DNA of 5,209 bases, taken from the NCBI GenBank assembly GCA_020718525.1, contig DYRX01000287.1:1-5209 (forward strand), read 5' to 3'. Below, piece after piece: positions 1 through 5,209 of the stretch (position 1 is its first letter; the number at the start of each line of letters is the position of its first letter). The notes below the pieces were generated by a model that was given only the letters and a program-made list of their open reading frames with translations, did not search any database and had not been told where the DNA came from. A program made the position numbers and the translations under genes. The stretch comes from Victivallis vadensis (GTDB lineage: Bacteria > Verrucomicrobiota > Lentisphaeria > Victivallales > GWF2-50-93).

Positions 1-53
1 AATAACCATTTATAAAAAACAAGGAGTCTAGCTATTTTCCGGCTAAAATTTAT

Positions 54-1163
54 TTATTTCTTGAGATGGTTACTAGAAAACAGGGATTTCAAGTTCTCTC
101 CGGTGTCCAGCACGTTGTTTTCGTTAACATCACACCAGAGATTGTCGTTGAAACCGACGACCGTCATGCCGTGTCCGGTTCCCCAGTACTGGCAATAGGT
201 GGTGCAGGATTGCCCGACCAATGCGTCATCGGCAGTTGTTGACGGGTCGTCTTTGATTTTGTAGAAGCCCTGCCATCCCGATATATCGGTGGCGTAATTG
301 AGGATATATCCGTTGAGCAGTAGGCTCTTCACCGTCTTCAGCCCGGCTTCAGTGTCAATATTGAAAACCATGCCGGATCTTCCCATCCGGTAGTTTATTG
401 CGTCCTTCCAGATGTTTGCTGTCTGCGGCCAGTCGAGATAGTTCGACGACGGGGATGAACTTGGAATGTACGGCCATACAGATGTCCTTGCCGCGCCATG
501 TGCCTGCTCCATTGCGTAGACCGTTGACAGCCATGTGCCGGCGTCCTGTCCCGTGTTTACAAGGTTGTAAGTGAAACGGGGCGAGAAAGATTCGGAACCG
601 TCGCTGACCTTCCATCCTCTCAGGCGGGCAATCTGCGATGTCATCGTATAATATGTGGATGAATACGCCGCGCAGGAACCGATCGTCCCCTGATCTCCCA
701 CGGGCGGGAACCAGTCTTCAAGACTGTTGTCAACCGCCGGAAGATCGCCGAGGGGCGGATTGGCGGCTTCTGTTAAGGCGGGTGCGAGATATTCATTCAG
801 AGTCATGCCCTCCTTTTCGATCTGCGCCTGTGTTTTGCCGTCAACACATGACGCCTCATCTGCAATGGCCATGTCGGCGGGCAGTGCATCGAGTCCCTTC
901 GCCTTGCGGAACCCGTTGAGCCTTTTCATAGCTAACTCATTGGGACGCACAGTTTTAGTGACTATCATGTTATCCTTCATCCACTGCTTCTCCTCGTCGG
1001 TGGGCGGACGGCATCCGTCCGTACGCCTGGGCTCCTGCGCGCGAAGATCAGCGCCGAGAGAAAACAGCACTAAGACTGCAAGAAAAAAGAGCAGACCGCT
1101 CCGAAGAGAGGAGGATTCGATGGCATCTACTTGAAATTGTCCCGTTTGCCTGCGGCAATTCAT
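54..1163 (-). CDS. Exported papain-like (C1 family) cysteine peptidase, probably 3'-truncated
   Basis: A 369-residue protein. Seen: a hydrophobic segment at residues 23-37 followed by 'ADLRAQ' indicates a signal peptide cleaved near residue 42, so the enzyme should act outside the cytoplasm. Residues 43-145 resemble a propeptide or linker. The peptidase domain starts near 'WFPPVGDQGTIGSCAAYS', with the oxyanion Gln158 and nucleophile Cys164. The catalytic His331 lies in 'GTGHGMTVVGFND'. A 12-residue EF-hand-like loop follows (D345, N347, N349, D353, E356). Family knowledge: C1 enzymes need a third residue, Asn, in an 'NSWG'-type motif after the His, then a few more strands. Here the protein ends 13 residues after E356 without that motif, so the domain is incomplete and the product may be inactive. 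The start is fixed by AAGGAG 8 nt upstream, and the stop is TAA. It is divergent from the regulator gene. The family call is strong; the substrate is unknown. Confidence 0.82.
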   Translation of the reverse strand: MNCRRQTGQFQVDAIESSSLRSGLLFFLAVLVLFSLGADLRAQEPRRTDGCRPPTDEEKQWMKDNMIVTKTVRPNELAMKRLNGFRKAKGLDALPADMAIADEASCVDGKTQAQIEKEGMTLNEYLAPALTEAANPPLGDLPAVDNSLEDWFPPVGDQGTIGSCAAYSSTYYTMTSQIARLRGWKVSDGSESFSPRFTYNLVNTGQDAGTWLSTVYAMEQAHGAARTSVWPYIPSSSPSSNYLDWPQTANIWKDAINYRMGRSGMVFNIDTEAGLKTVKSLLLNGYILNYATDISGWQGFYKIKDDPSTTADDALVGQSCTTYCQYWGTGHGMTVVGFNDNLWCDVNENNVLDTGENLKSLFSSNHLKK

Positions 1164-1171
1164 GGCTTGTT

Positions 1172-1177
1172 CTCCTT
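1172..1177 (-). promoter_or_regulatory. Ribosome binding site of the peptidase gene
   Basis: On the minus strand this reads AAGGAG, eight bases before the ATG at 1163-1161. It is a strong Shine-Dalgarno match and it supports the chosen start, although the signal peptide then has a long, mixed-charge n-region of about 22 residues. Confidence 0.8.
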
Positions 1178-1296
1178 TATAGACTTATTTTTTATGTGAC
1201 TCTGAAAATCTCTCCACGTATTTCAACGGGAAATTACCCCCCCCTTCCGTCATTGCAAGCAGAAATTCAGTTTTTTTAGATAATATATTTTACATG

Positions 1297-1302
1297 TATA
1301 AT
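1297..1302 (+). promoter_or_regulatory. Candidate -10 box of the regulator gene
   Basis: A perfect TATAAT on the plus strand, embedded in an AT-rich stretch. The expected transcription start is near 1308-1310, which gives a leader of about 130 bases before the ATG at 1440. The -35 region at the right distance (about 1273-1279) is only a T-rich run, so this would be a weak or activator-dependent sigma-70-type promoter. A perfect hexamer in AT-rich DNA can arise by chance. Confidence 0.4.
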
Positions 1303-1306
1303 TTTT

Positions 1307-1363
1307 AACATGCACTGCATTGCGATGCGGCGGACGGGGCACTGCCGCCTCCTTGCGCATGTT
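1307..1363 (+). promoter_or_regulatory. Potentially structured 5' leader of the regulator mRNA
   Basis: Seen: AACATGC (1307-1313) is the exact reverse complement of GCATGTT (1357-1363). Inside these arms, GCAT-TGCG-ATGC (1317-1328) can form a 4-bp hairpin, and GGCGG (1329-1333) can pair with CCGCC (1345-1349). Together they give a closing stem with two enclosed hairpins, like a three-way junction. It begins where a transcript from the TATAAT box would start. The junction contains TCCTT, which is anti-Shine-Dalgarno-like. No known riboswitch class was recognised. The regulatory role is inference from pairing alone. Confidence 0.3.
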
Positions 1364-1370
1364 TTTCGAT

Positions 1371-1384
1371 TTGACGATTGTCAA
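1371..1384. promoter_or_regulatory. Short palindrome, candidate operator
   Basis: TTGACGATTGTCAA has perfect 5-bp arms around GATT. It is followed closely by a second perfect palindrome, GCAATTGC (1390-1397). Both lie 43-69 bases upstream of the regulator start, where autoregulatory operators of GntR and LacI-type proteins are often found. TTGACG could also act as a -35 hexamer, but no -10 box lies at the right spacing: the extended TGCTATATC element is 21 bases away. Assignment to this regulator is inference. Confidence 0.3.
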
Positions 1385-1430
1385 TTCATGCAATTGCTAT
1401 ATCTTACGGGGAACAAGCAATCAAGGGGTC

Positions 1431-1434
1431 GGAG
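1431..1434 (+). promoter_or_regulatory. Ribosome binding site that sets the regulator start
   Basis: GGAG lies five bases before the ATG at 1440-1442. The frame is open back to an ATG at 1320, but those 40 extra codons encode a Cys/Gly-rich stretch unlike any GntR N-terminus. The in-frame ATGs at 1320 and 1359 have no Shine-Dalgarno sequence. The ATG at 1440 places the helix-turn-helix domain about 10 residues from the N-terminus, as is usual for the family. Confidence 0.75.
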
Positions 1435-1439
1435 CTGGA

Positions 1440-2525
1440 ATGAAAAGTCTGTTGAAGGAGAAGAAGAAGAAGGCTTATGTCTACCAAAAGATAATAGACG
1501 ACATAAGGGACGGCATAAAAAGCGGCAAGCTTGTTGCCGGGCAATGGCTGGCTGGCGAGCATGAGATTGCCAGAAAGTACGGGATAAGCAGGATGTCGGC
1601 CCGTACGGGGCTGAAAATACTGAAGTCGGAAGGACTGATCGAGTCCACTGCCGGGATGGGGATAAGGATAATTGGATCAAAAAGGCGCAAGCTCGAGGAT
1701 GCCATGCTCATACACTCGCTGAGCGGAGCCTTGGGAACATCCATAAGTGCCTACTATTTTGCAATCATAAACGTTCTCCGCAAACGCCTCAAAGAGAAAA
1801 ATCTGCCGATGAAGATATTCCTCCATGAATCAGGCGAATCGGAGGAAGGTCTCTGGAGGCATACGACTTTCCCGAAAAACATGGGCGTAATTTTACTTGC
1901 GGAAACAAATCCGGCGGCACTGCCTGACATGAAGGCGATACATGGTCCGGTCATCCAGGTGGATCACTGCATACCTGAGCTGGACAGGGATTCCGTGGAA
2001 TTCGACTCGGCCTTCTCGGGAAAACTCTCGGTAGAACATCTTTGCGGACTCGGATGCAGGAATCTCGCATACATTGGCTGGAACGATGAGCAAAAGATGG
2101 ATCCCCTGAAAATTGTGGGGATAAATGAGGCGCTGAAGAAAAACAAGATCCACATGGATCCGGAACTGGTAGCAAGGACAGCCCAGGAGGAAAGAGATGG
2201 ATACCTGGCGATGAAAAAGCTTCTGGATTCAGGAAAGAAAATTGATTCGGTGCTGACCTATTCCAGCCCGCAGGTTTATGGAGCTTACCTATCACTCATG
2301 GATGCTGGTATTCCATACGGTAAAATCCAGCTCGCCACCATGGGGATAACCTTTGGCGACGGAAAAAGTCCTTTTGCGTATATCAAGCCGGATTACGACG
2401 ACATGGCGGAGCTCATAATAAAAAGACTCATGGTTAGGCACAAGAACAATTCCGCGAAAACACGGAACTGCTATGCCGGGGTCGAGTTAGTCCCGGCATC
2501 CCCTGAGATATGGGGGCAAAGATAG
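1440..2525 (+). CDS. GntR/LacI-hybrid (AraR-like) transcriptional regulator
   Basis: A 361-residue cytoplasmic DNA-binding protein. Seen: residues about 11-78 form a GntR winged helix, with 'YQKIIDDIRDGIKSGKLVAG', then 'EHEIARKYGISRMSARTGLK' as the helix-turn-helix, then 'EGLIES' and the wing 'GMGIRII'. The rest resembles a LacI/GalR periplasmic-binding-protein-like sensor: 'VEHLCGLGCRNLAYIGW', then 'GYLAMKKLLDSG', then 'IDSVLTYSS' and 'GAYLSLMDAGIPYGKIQLATMG', and near the end 'YIKPDYDDMAELIIKRLM'. Family knowledge: this domain order is that of AraR, a sugar-responsive repressor of carbohydrate genes, and its length is similar. A very Lys-rich N-terminus (KEKKKK) may add DNA contacts. It lies 231 bases upstream of a secreted glycoside hydrolase in the same direction and so probably controls that gene, releasing DNA when a sugar binds. 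The effector is unknown. The stop is TAG. The sensor's first lobe is poorly conserved by eye. Confidence 0.9.
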   Translation: MKSLLKEKKKKAYVYQKIIDDIRDGIKSGKLVAGQWLAGEHEIARKYGISRMSARTGLKILKSEGLIESTAGMGIRIIGSKRRKLEDAMLIHSLSGALGTSISAYYFAIINVLRKRLKEKNLPMKIFLHESGESEEGLWRHTTFPKNMGVILLAETNPAALPDMKAIHGPVIQVDHCIPELDRDSVEFDSAFSGKLSVEHLCGLGCRNLAYIGWNDEQKMDPLKIVGINEALKKNKIHMDPELVARTAQEERDGYLAMKKLLDSGKKIDSVLTYSSPQVYGAYLSLMDAGIPYGKIQLATMGITFGDGKSPFAYIKPDYDDMAELIIKRLMVRHKNNSAKTRNCYAGVELVPASPEIWGQR

Positions 2526-2642
2526 TTCCAGCCATGCCTGCAATCATTGACTAGACGGTGCCCGAAAAGGGTCAGAAGCCGTTTCCGAGTTCGTAGCGCC
2601 TCCACTAGGCTCGCCCCACTGCCACAAGGGCAATGGAGTCGC

Positions 2643-2657
2643 ATCCAAGCATTGGAT
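2643..2657. promoter_or_regulatory. 15-bp dyad, candidate operator or weak terminator
   Basis: ATCCAAGCATTGGAT has perfect 6-bp arms and a 3-base centre, and TTTCTCATTTT follows. As an RNA hairpin plus broken T-run it would be only a weak terminator for the regulator gene. As DNA it lies just upstream of a TATACT box and could be an operator for the hydrolase promoter. The symmetry is certain; the role is not. Confidence 0.3.
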
Positions 2658-2671
2658 TTTCTCATTTTGCA

Positions 2672-2677
2672 TATACT
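2672..2677 (+). promoter_or_regulatory. Candidate -10 box of the hydrolase gene
   Basis: TATACT matches five of six bases of the sigma-70 -10 consensus. No good -35 lies 16-18 bases upstream; TTGGAT (2652-2657) is 14 bases away, which is short. A start near 2684 would give a leader of about 73 bases and would place the 2718-2730 dyad inside it. Confidence 0.25.
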
Positions 2678-2717
2678 TTATGTGCGAGACCCGAGTCCGG
2701 TAAACTAAACCAGATCT

Positions 2718-2730
2718 GCCGCACTGCGGC
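2718..2730. promoter_or_regulatory. 13-bp GC-rich dyad upstream of the hydrolase start
   Basis: GCCGCACTGCGGC has perfect 6-bp arms around one central C, and ends 26 bases before the hydrolase ATG. Its core, GCACTGC, also occurs twice in the regulator leader (1312-1318 and 1339-1345), which would fit a shared operator. The word also occurs inside coding sequence, at 1917-1923 and as its complement near 881, so chance is not excluded. TTTCT follows the dyad, so an attenuating hairpin is a second possibility. Confidence 0.3.
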
Positions 2731-2756
2731 TTTCTACAACACCTCGGACAAGTAAC

Positions 2757-3461
2757 ATGAATATCAAAATTTCTACTGTCTTCATAAATCACGGACTCTG
2801 CCATAGATCATGTTTCAGTGTCTCGATATTGCCATTCTTTCTTCTGTCGCTCCTTTTTCCAGCAGGTAAAGCCATTTCCGAATCGGAGGGAACTCTGAAC
2901 CTAGTGCCTAACGGCGATTTTTCAAAATCAGAGAACGCTGTCCCTTTGTATTGGGAATGCTCCGGAAATCCGAAAAGCGTGACACAGTCACTCAAAGTTT
3001 CAGAGATCGAAGGCAATCAATGCGCCGTACTCGCCTGCACACGTTTCGAAGGCAAAACGAGCGGATGGGATCACGTCATGGCCGCCCAGGATGGCGGAAT
3101 AAAACTCGAAAAAGGGAAAACCTACGAATTCTCATGCCGCGCCCGCGCTGAAAATCTTGTGGGACGCAATGTGTCGGTCATGATTCAGGATACTGACGGT
3201 TGGCATCCTTGCGGTTTCAGCACGGAACTTCCGCTTGCGCAGACATGGCAGACCTACAAACGTCTTTTCAAAGCATCGCGCAACGTGGATAAAACAGCGC
3301 GTCTGCAATTCTGGTTCACTGAAACGGGAACTCTCTATCTTGATGATGTCCGCATCGTCATGCTTCCAGACGAAAGAATTGAATTCACAGAGATTGTCCC
3401 TGATCTGAACTCGAAAAACCTTGTCCCCAACGGGTCATTTGAACTGGGCAAAGCCGGATGA
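2757..3461 (+). CDS. Secreted glycoside hydrolase, N-terminal part up to the in-frame TGA
   Basis: 234 codons before a TGA. Seen: a long N-terminus ending in a hydrophobic run at residues 22-34 ('VSILPFFLLSLLF') and 'PAGKA', so a signal peptide cleaved near residue 39. A jelly-roll module like the CBM4/9 type follows at about residues 48-204. It opens with 'NLVPNGDF', has 'KGKTYEFSCRARAEN' in the middle and ends with 'LYLDDVRIVML', a typical last strand. A second module starts at residue 221 with 'NLVPNGSFELGKAG', and the TGA comes directly after. The stop therefore falls about 14 residues into a domain, which cannot fold as it stands, while the same frame continues with the rest of the domain. 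This is the 5' half of one gene, not a complete small protein. The ATG has only a weak ribosome binding site (GGACAAG, 2746-2752). If translation really ends here, the product is an exported single-module binding protein with a loose tail. Confidence 0.8.
   Translation: MNIKISTVFINHGLCHRSCFSVSILPFFLLSLLFPAGKAISESEGTLNLVPNGDFSKSENAVPLYWECSGNPKSVTQSLKVSEIEGNQCAVLACTRFEGKTSGWDHVMAAQDGGIKLEKGKTYEFSCRARAENLVGRNVSVMIQDTDGWHPCGFSTELPLAQTWQTYKRLFKASRNVDKTARLQFWFTETGTLYLDDVRIVMLPDERIEFTEIVPDLNSKNLVPNGSFELGKAG
3459..3461 (+). other. In-frame TGA splitting the hydrolase gene
   Basis: Codon 235 of a frame that is otherwise open from 2757 to the right edge (817 codons). The context is 'GKAG-stop-SSLGEGAGWGNL'. 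A single G-to-A change from TGG (Trp) explains it most simply. Every Trp in the rest of the gene is TGG, so TGA is not a general Trp codon here. The two neighbouring genes end in TAA and TAG. Confidence 0.9.
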
Positions 3462-5209
3462 TCCTCCCTGGGAGAGGGAGCAGGCTGGGGCAATCTGCCT
3501 GAACTTCAGGGGGATATAGAGGGGAATGGAGCACCACATGGGCAGTCTTTTCTTAAAATTCCGATCGGCGGAGACAAGACACAGATTCTCTATTTCGATT
3601 ATTATGAGCCTGTGGCTAGACCGCAGACTCAAATACTGACTTCAAACCTCGGTTGGATTCCAGTCAGACCCGGAGAGCCATATACGCTTTCATGCAGTAT
3701 GAAGGCAAGTGTGGATGGCATTCCGGCACTCATCGGAGTGTGCAGTAAAAGTCCGGATACAAATCAATGGACAAGGCAGGCTTACAGGAAGAAAGTCAAG
3801 CTCGGAAAATCATGGAAGGAGTATTCATACACATTTCACCCGAAATATCCATACGTCTTCGTAACAATAGGACCGGCTCTGGAAAAAGATCAGAGAGTTG
3901 ACGTATGCATTGATGCGGTACAGCTTGAACGAGGCGAAAAAGCTACACACTATCAAGCACGGACTCCTGTCGAGTTTTCTATTGAAGCATCTTCGGAGGC
4001 GGGAATATTCACGAGGGGAGAAGCGGTTTCACTCATTCTACGGGTCTGCAACGATTCAAGTTCTCTAATAAAAGAGGAAATTCAACTTGAGGCCTCGGAT
4101 TTTTTTGGCGCAGAATTCACCCTTCCCCCCTGCCCTATCACAATCCAGCCGAATTCATCCATCTCCAAGACAGTGTCAATACCAGCAGACTGGCATGGAT
4201 ACTATAAGGTGACGGCAACATTGAAGACCGCAAGCGGGACGAGATCCTCTGAAATACCGCTGGCGATCGTGCCAGCACGGACTGGATCTGATTCCGTCCT
4301 CGGAATAAATCACGCATTCAACAATCAATTCCTTGTCCGTCAGGCAACTAAAGCAGGAGTGACATGGTATCGGGATTGGTCTCTTAAATGGAATCACATG
4401 GAACCATCTCCCGGGCAATACAGATGGGAGCTGGCGGATCCGCAAATTGATCGGATTGTGAGGAAAGGTCTGAATATCGTCGCCCTTCTGCCTCCATTCC
4501 CTTCGGCAAATTGGAATTCGGAGGCGCCCGAAGGCATTCTTGGCAAAGGGTATCCAGAGGAGAGGCTCCCTTCCGCATGGGCTCCTAAAAATCCTGATAA
4601 ACTTGGCGAATTCACCAGGATTGCAGTGGAACGTTACCGCGACCGTGTTAAATGCTGGGAATTCCTCAACGAGCCAATCTACACAAGCTATTCATTGCCG
4701 GGCAAAGAAAAAGGATTACACGACAAATATGGCGGCAAAAGTTATGTCCCCGCTGACTACGTCAATCTACTTTCAATCGCCGCGAAGGGAATGAAGACAT
4801 CTGATCCTGCCTGCCGCATCATAGGAGGGATAGGAGCAGGTGCAGACACTTTGACTAAAGAGCTTATCGAGGCTGGATGCCTCAAGTATCTCGACATATT
4901 AAATCTTCACATCTACCCTGGTGCGGCATGTCCCGAAAGCTTCATCCCGGGCATGGACAAGCTTCTTGAAATCATGGATGCCAACGGTGGTAGAAAACCA
5001 ATTTGGATAACCGAATTTTCATATTACGGGACAGACAGTCCTCCCCGTAAACCGTTTTTTCCAGATGCTGATTCCTGGTCTGAAGAACGGCTTCTCTCCG
5101 GAGAGCGCGAATGTGCGGAATACACAATCCGCTTTCTAACGATCATGCTTTCACGCGGAGTCGAAAAAATCTTCATCCATTCAGGCTCAAGCGGAGCGGT
5201 GAACGATAC
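3462..5209 (+). CDS. Secreted clan GH-A glycoside hydrolase, main part in frame after the TGA (partial, runs off the window)
   Basis: Continues the 2757 frame with no further stop; residue numbers count from 2757. Seen: residues 236 to about 400 complete the second jelly roll, ending 'VCIDAVQLERGEKATHYQ'. Residues about 403-507 look like an Ig-like beta-sandwich. A (beta/alpha)8 barrel starts near residue 510: 'AGVTWYRDWSLKWNHMEPSP', 'YRWELADPQIDRIVRKGLNI', then 'YRDRVKCWEFLNEP' with the acid/base Glu639, 'LDILNLHIYPG' (His718, Tyr720), and 'IWITEF' with the nucleophile Glu753. Family knowledge: Asn-Glu after strand 4 and Glu after strand 7 define retaining clan GH-A enzymes. Spacing and motifs look most like GH39 or related unclassified families, but GH5 or GH30-type relatives are not excluded. 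The substrate is unknown. The barrel is intact up to the window edge. There is no own start or ribosome binding site: the first in-frame ATG (3699) is inside the jelly roll. Confidence 0.82.

Larger units (their letters stand above)
1164..1439. other. Divergent intergenic region between the peptidase and regulator genes
   Basis: A 276-base non-coding stretch that must hold the promoters of both divergent genes. On the plus strand it contains a C8 run (1237-1244), a T7 run (1271-1277), a TATAAT box (1297-1302), a potentially structured leader (1307-1363) and two small palindromes (1371-1384 and 1390-1397). No convincing -35/-10 pair was found for the leftward peptidase gene. Reading frames that cross the region have no ribosome binding site and no recognisable protein signature. 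Confidence 0.7.
2526..2756. other. Intergenic region between the regulator and hydrolase genes
   Basis: A 231-base non-coding spacer. It holds two perfect dyads (2643-2657 and 2718-2730) and a TATACT box (2672-2677). No strong GC-rich hairpin with a clean T-run was seen, so it is unclear whether transcription from the regulator stops here or runs on into the hydrolase. Minus-strand open frames across the region look like chance readings. Confidence 0.6.

Noticed and set aside
1..53. Possible terminator for the peptidase gene on the minus strand (T-run near 12-17).
   Set aside because: No stable hairpin lies before the T-run; only tiny palindromes such as TAGCTA are visible.
3..72. Inverted repeat TAACCAT (3-9) and ATGGTTA (66-72) flanking an AT-rich stretch, possibly an element end.
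   Set aside because: Only 7 bp with no transposase, target duplication or extension. This is expected by chance in AT-rich DNA.
355..1134. Several other open frames of 86-135 codons overlapping the peptidase gene.
   Set aside because: They are shadows of the coding frame, without ribosome binding sites or recognisable domains.
1320..1439. Longer 401-residue version of the regulator starting at 1320.
   Set aside because: It has no ribosome binding site, and the extra 40 residues do not resemble a GntR N-terminus. The ATG at 1440 has GGAG at good spacing.
1457..1471. GAAGAAGAAGAAG repeat near the regulator start as a slippage tract.
   Set aside because: It is a short triplet repeat encoding lysines. 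Slippage would keep the frame, and Lys-rich N-termini are ordinary in DNA-binding proteins.
2544..2804. Minus-strand 86-residue frame with a 'CPRCCRKPQC' zinc-finger-like string.
   Set aside because: It overlaps the hydrolase start and has no ribosome binding site or other family signature. The Cys string alone is weak evidence.
2757..5209. Alternative genetic code in which TGA means Trp or Gly.
   Set aside because: About fourteen Trp codons after the stop are all TGG, and no other in-frame TGA occurs in the three genes. A reassigned code would show many.
3699..5209. A separate hydrolase gene starting at the in-frame ATG 3699.
   Set aside because: That ATG lies in the middle of the second jelly roll, whose beginning is encoded upstream in the same frame. 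It is not a natural domain start.

Overview
The window looks like chromosomal DNA of a free-living or gut-associated polysaccharide degrader. The best guess is the Lentisphaerae/Verrucomicrobia/Kiritimatiellota group. This rests on gene architecture only: a GntR-type winged helix fused to a LacI-like sensor, next to a secreted multi-domain glycoside hydrolase with N-terminal jelly-roll modules, plus a secreted papain-like peptidase with a 'GDQGTIGSCAAYS' active site. Base composition is mixed, neither very GC- nor AT-rich. No rRNA, tRNA, CRISPR array, integrase or complete insertion sequence is visible.

Layout. (1) Positions 54-1163, minus strand: an exported C1 (papain-like) cysteine peptidase whose Gln, Cys and His active-site positions are visible. 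It stops right after a calcium-loop-like segment, before the Asn-containing 'NSWG'-type region, so it is probably 3'-truncated. (2) Positions 1164-1439: a divergent intergenic region with a C8 tract, a TATAAT-type -10 for the rightward gene, and a leader that can fold into a three-way-junction-like structure followed by small palindromes. (3) Positions 1440-2525, plus strand: a GntR/LacI-hybrid (AraR-like) repressor or activator. (4) Positions 2526-2756: an intergenic region with two short perfect dyads, candidate operators or weak terminators. (5) From 2757 to the right edge, plus strand: a large exported glycoside hydrolase. It has a signal peptide, two tandem CBM-like jelly rolls, an Ig-like domain and a clan GH-A (beta/alpha)8 barrel with 'NEP' and 'TEF' catalytic glutamates. 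The reading frame is open over 817 codons except for one in-frame TGA (3459-3461) inside the second jelly roll.

How the parts may work together. A local sugar-sensing regulator next to a secreted hydrolase is the usual arrangement of a small carbohydrate-utilisation locus. The regulator probably binds near its own promoter and in front of the hydrolase. The peptidase is divergent and need not belong to the same pathway. The main point of interest is the TGA that splits an otherwise intact hydrolase. The simplest reading is a TGG(Trp)-to-TGA nonsense change or a sequencing error; readthrough or recoding is a less likely alternative. Second is the loss of the end of the peptidase catalytic domain.
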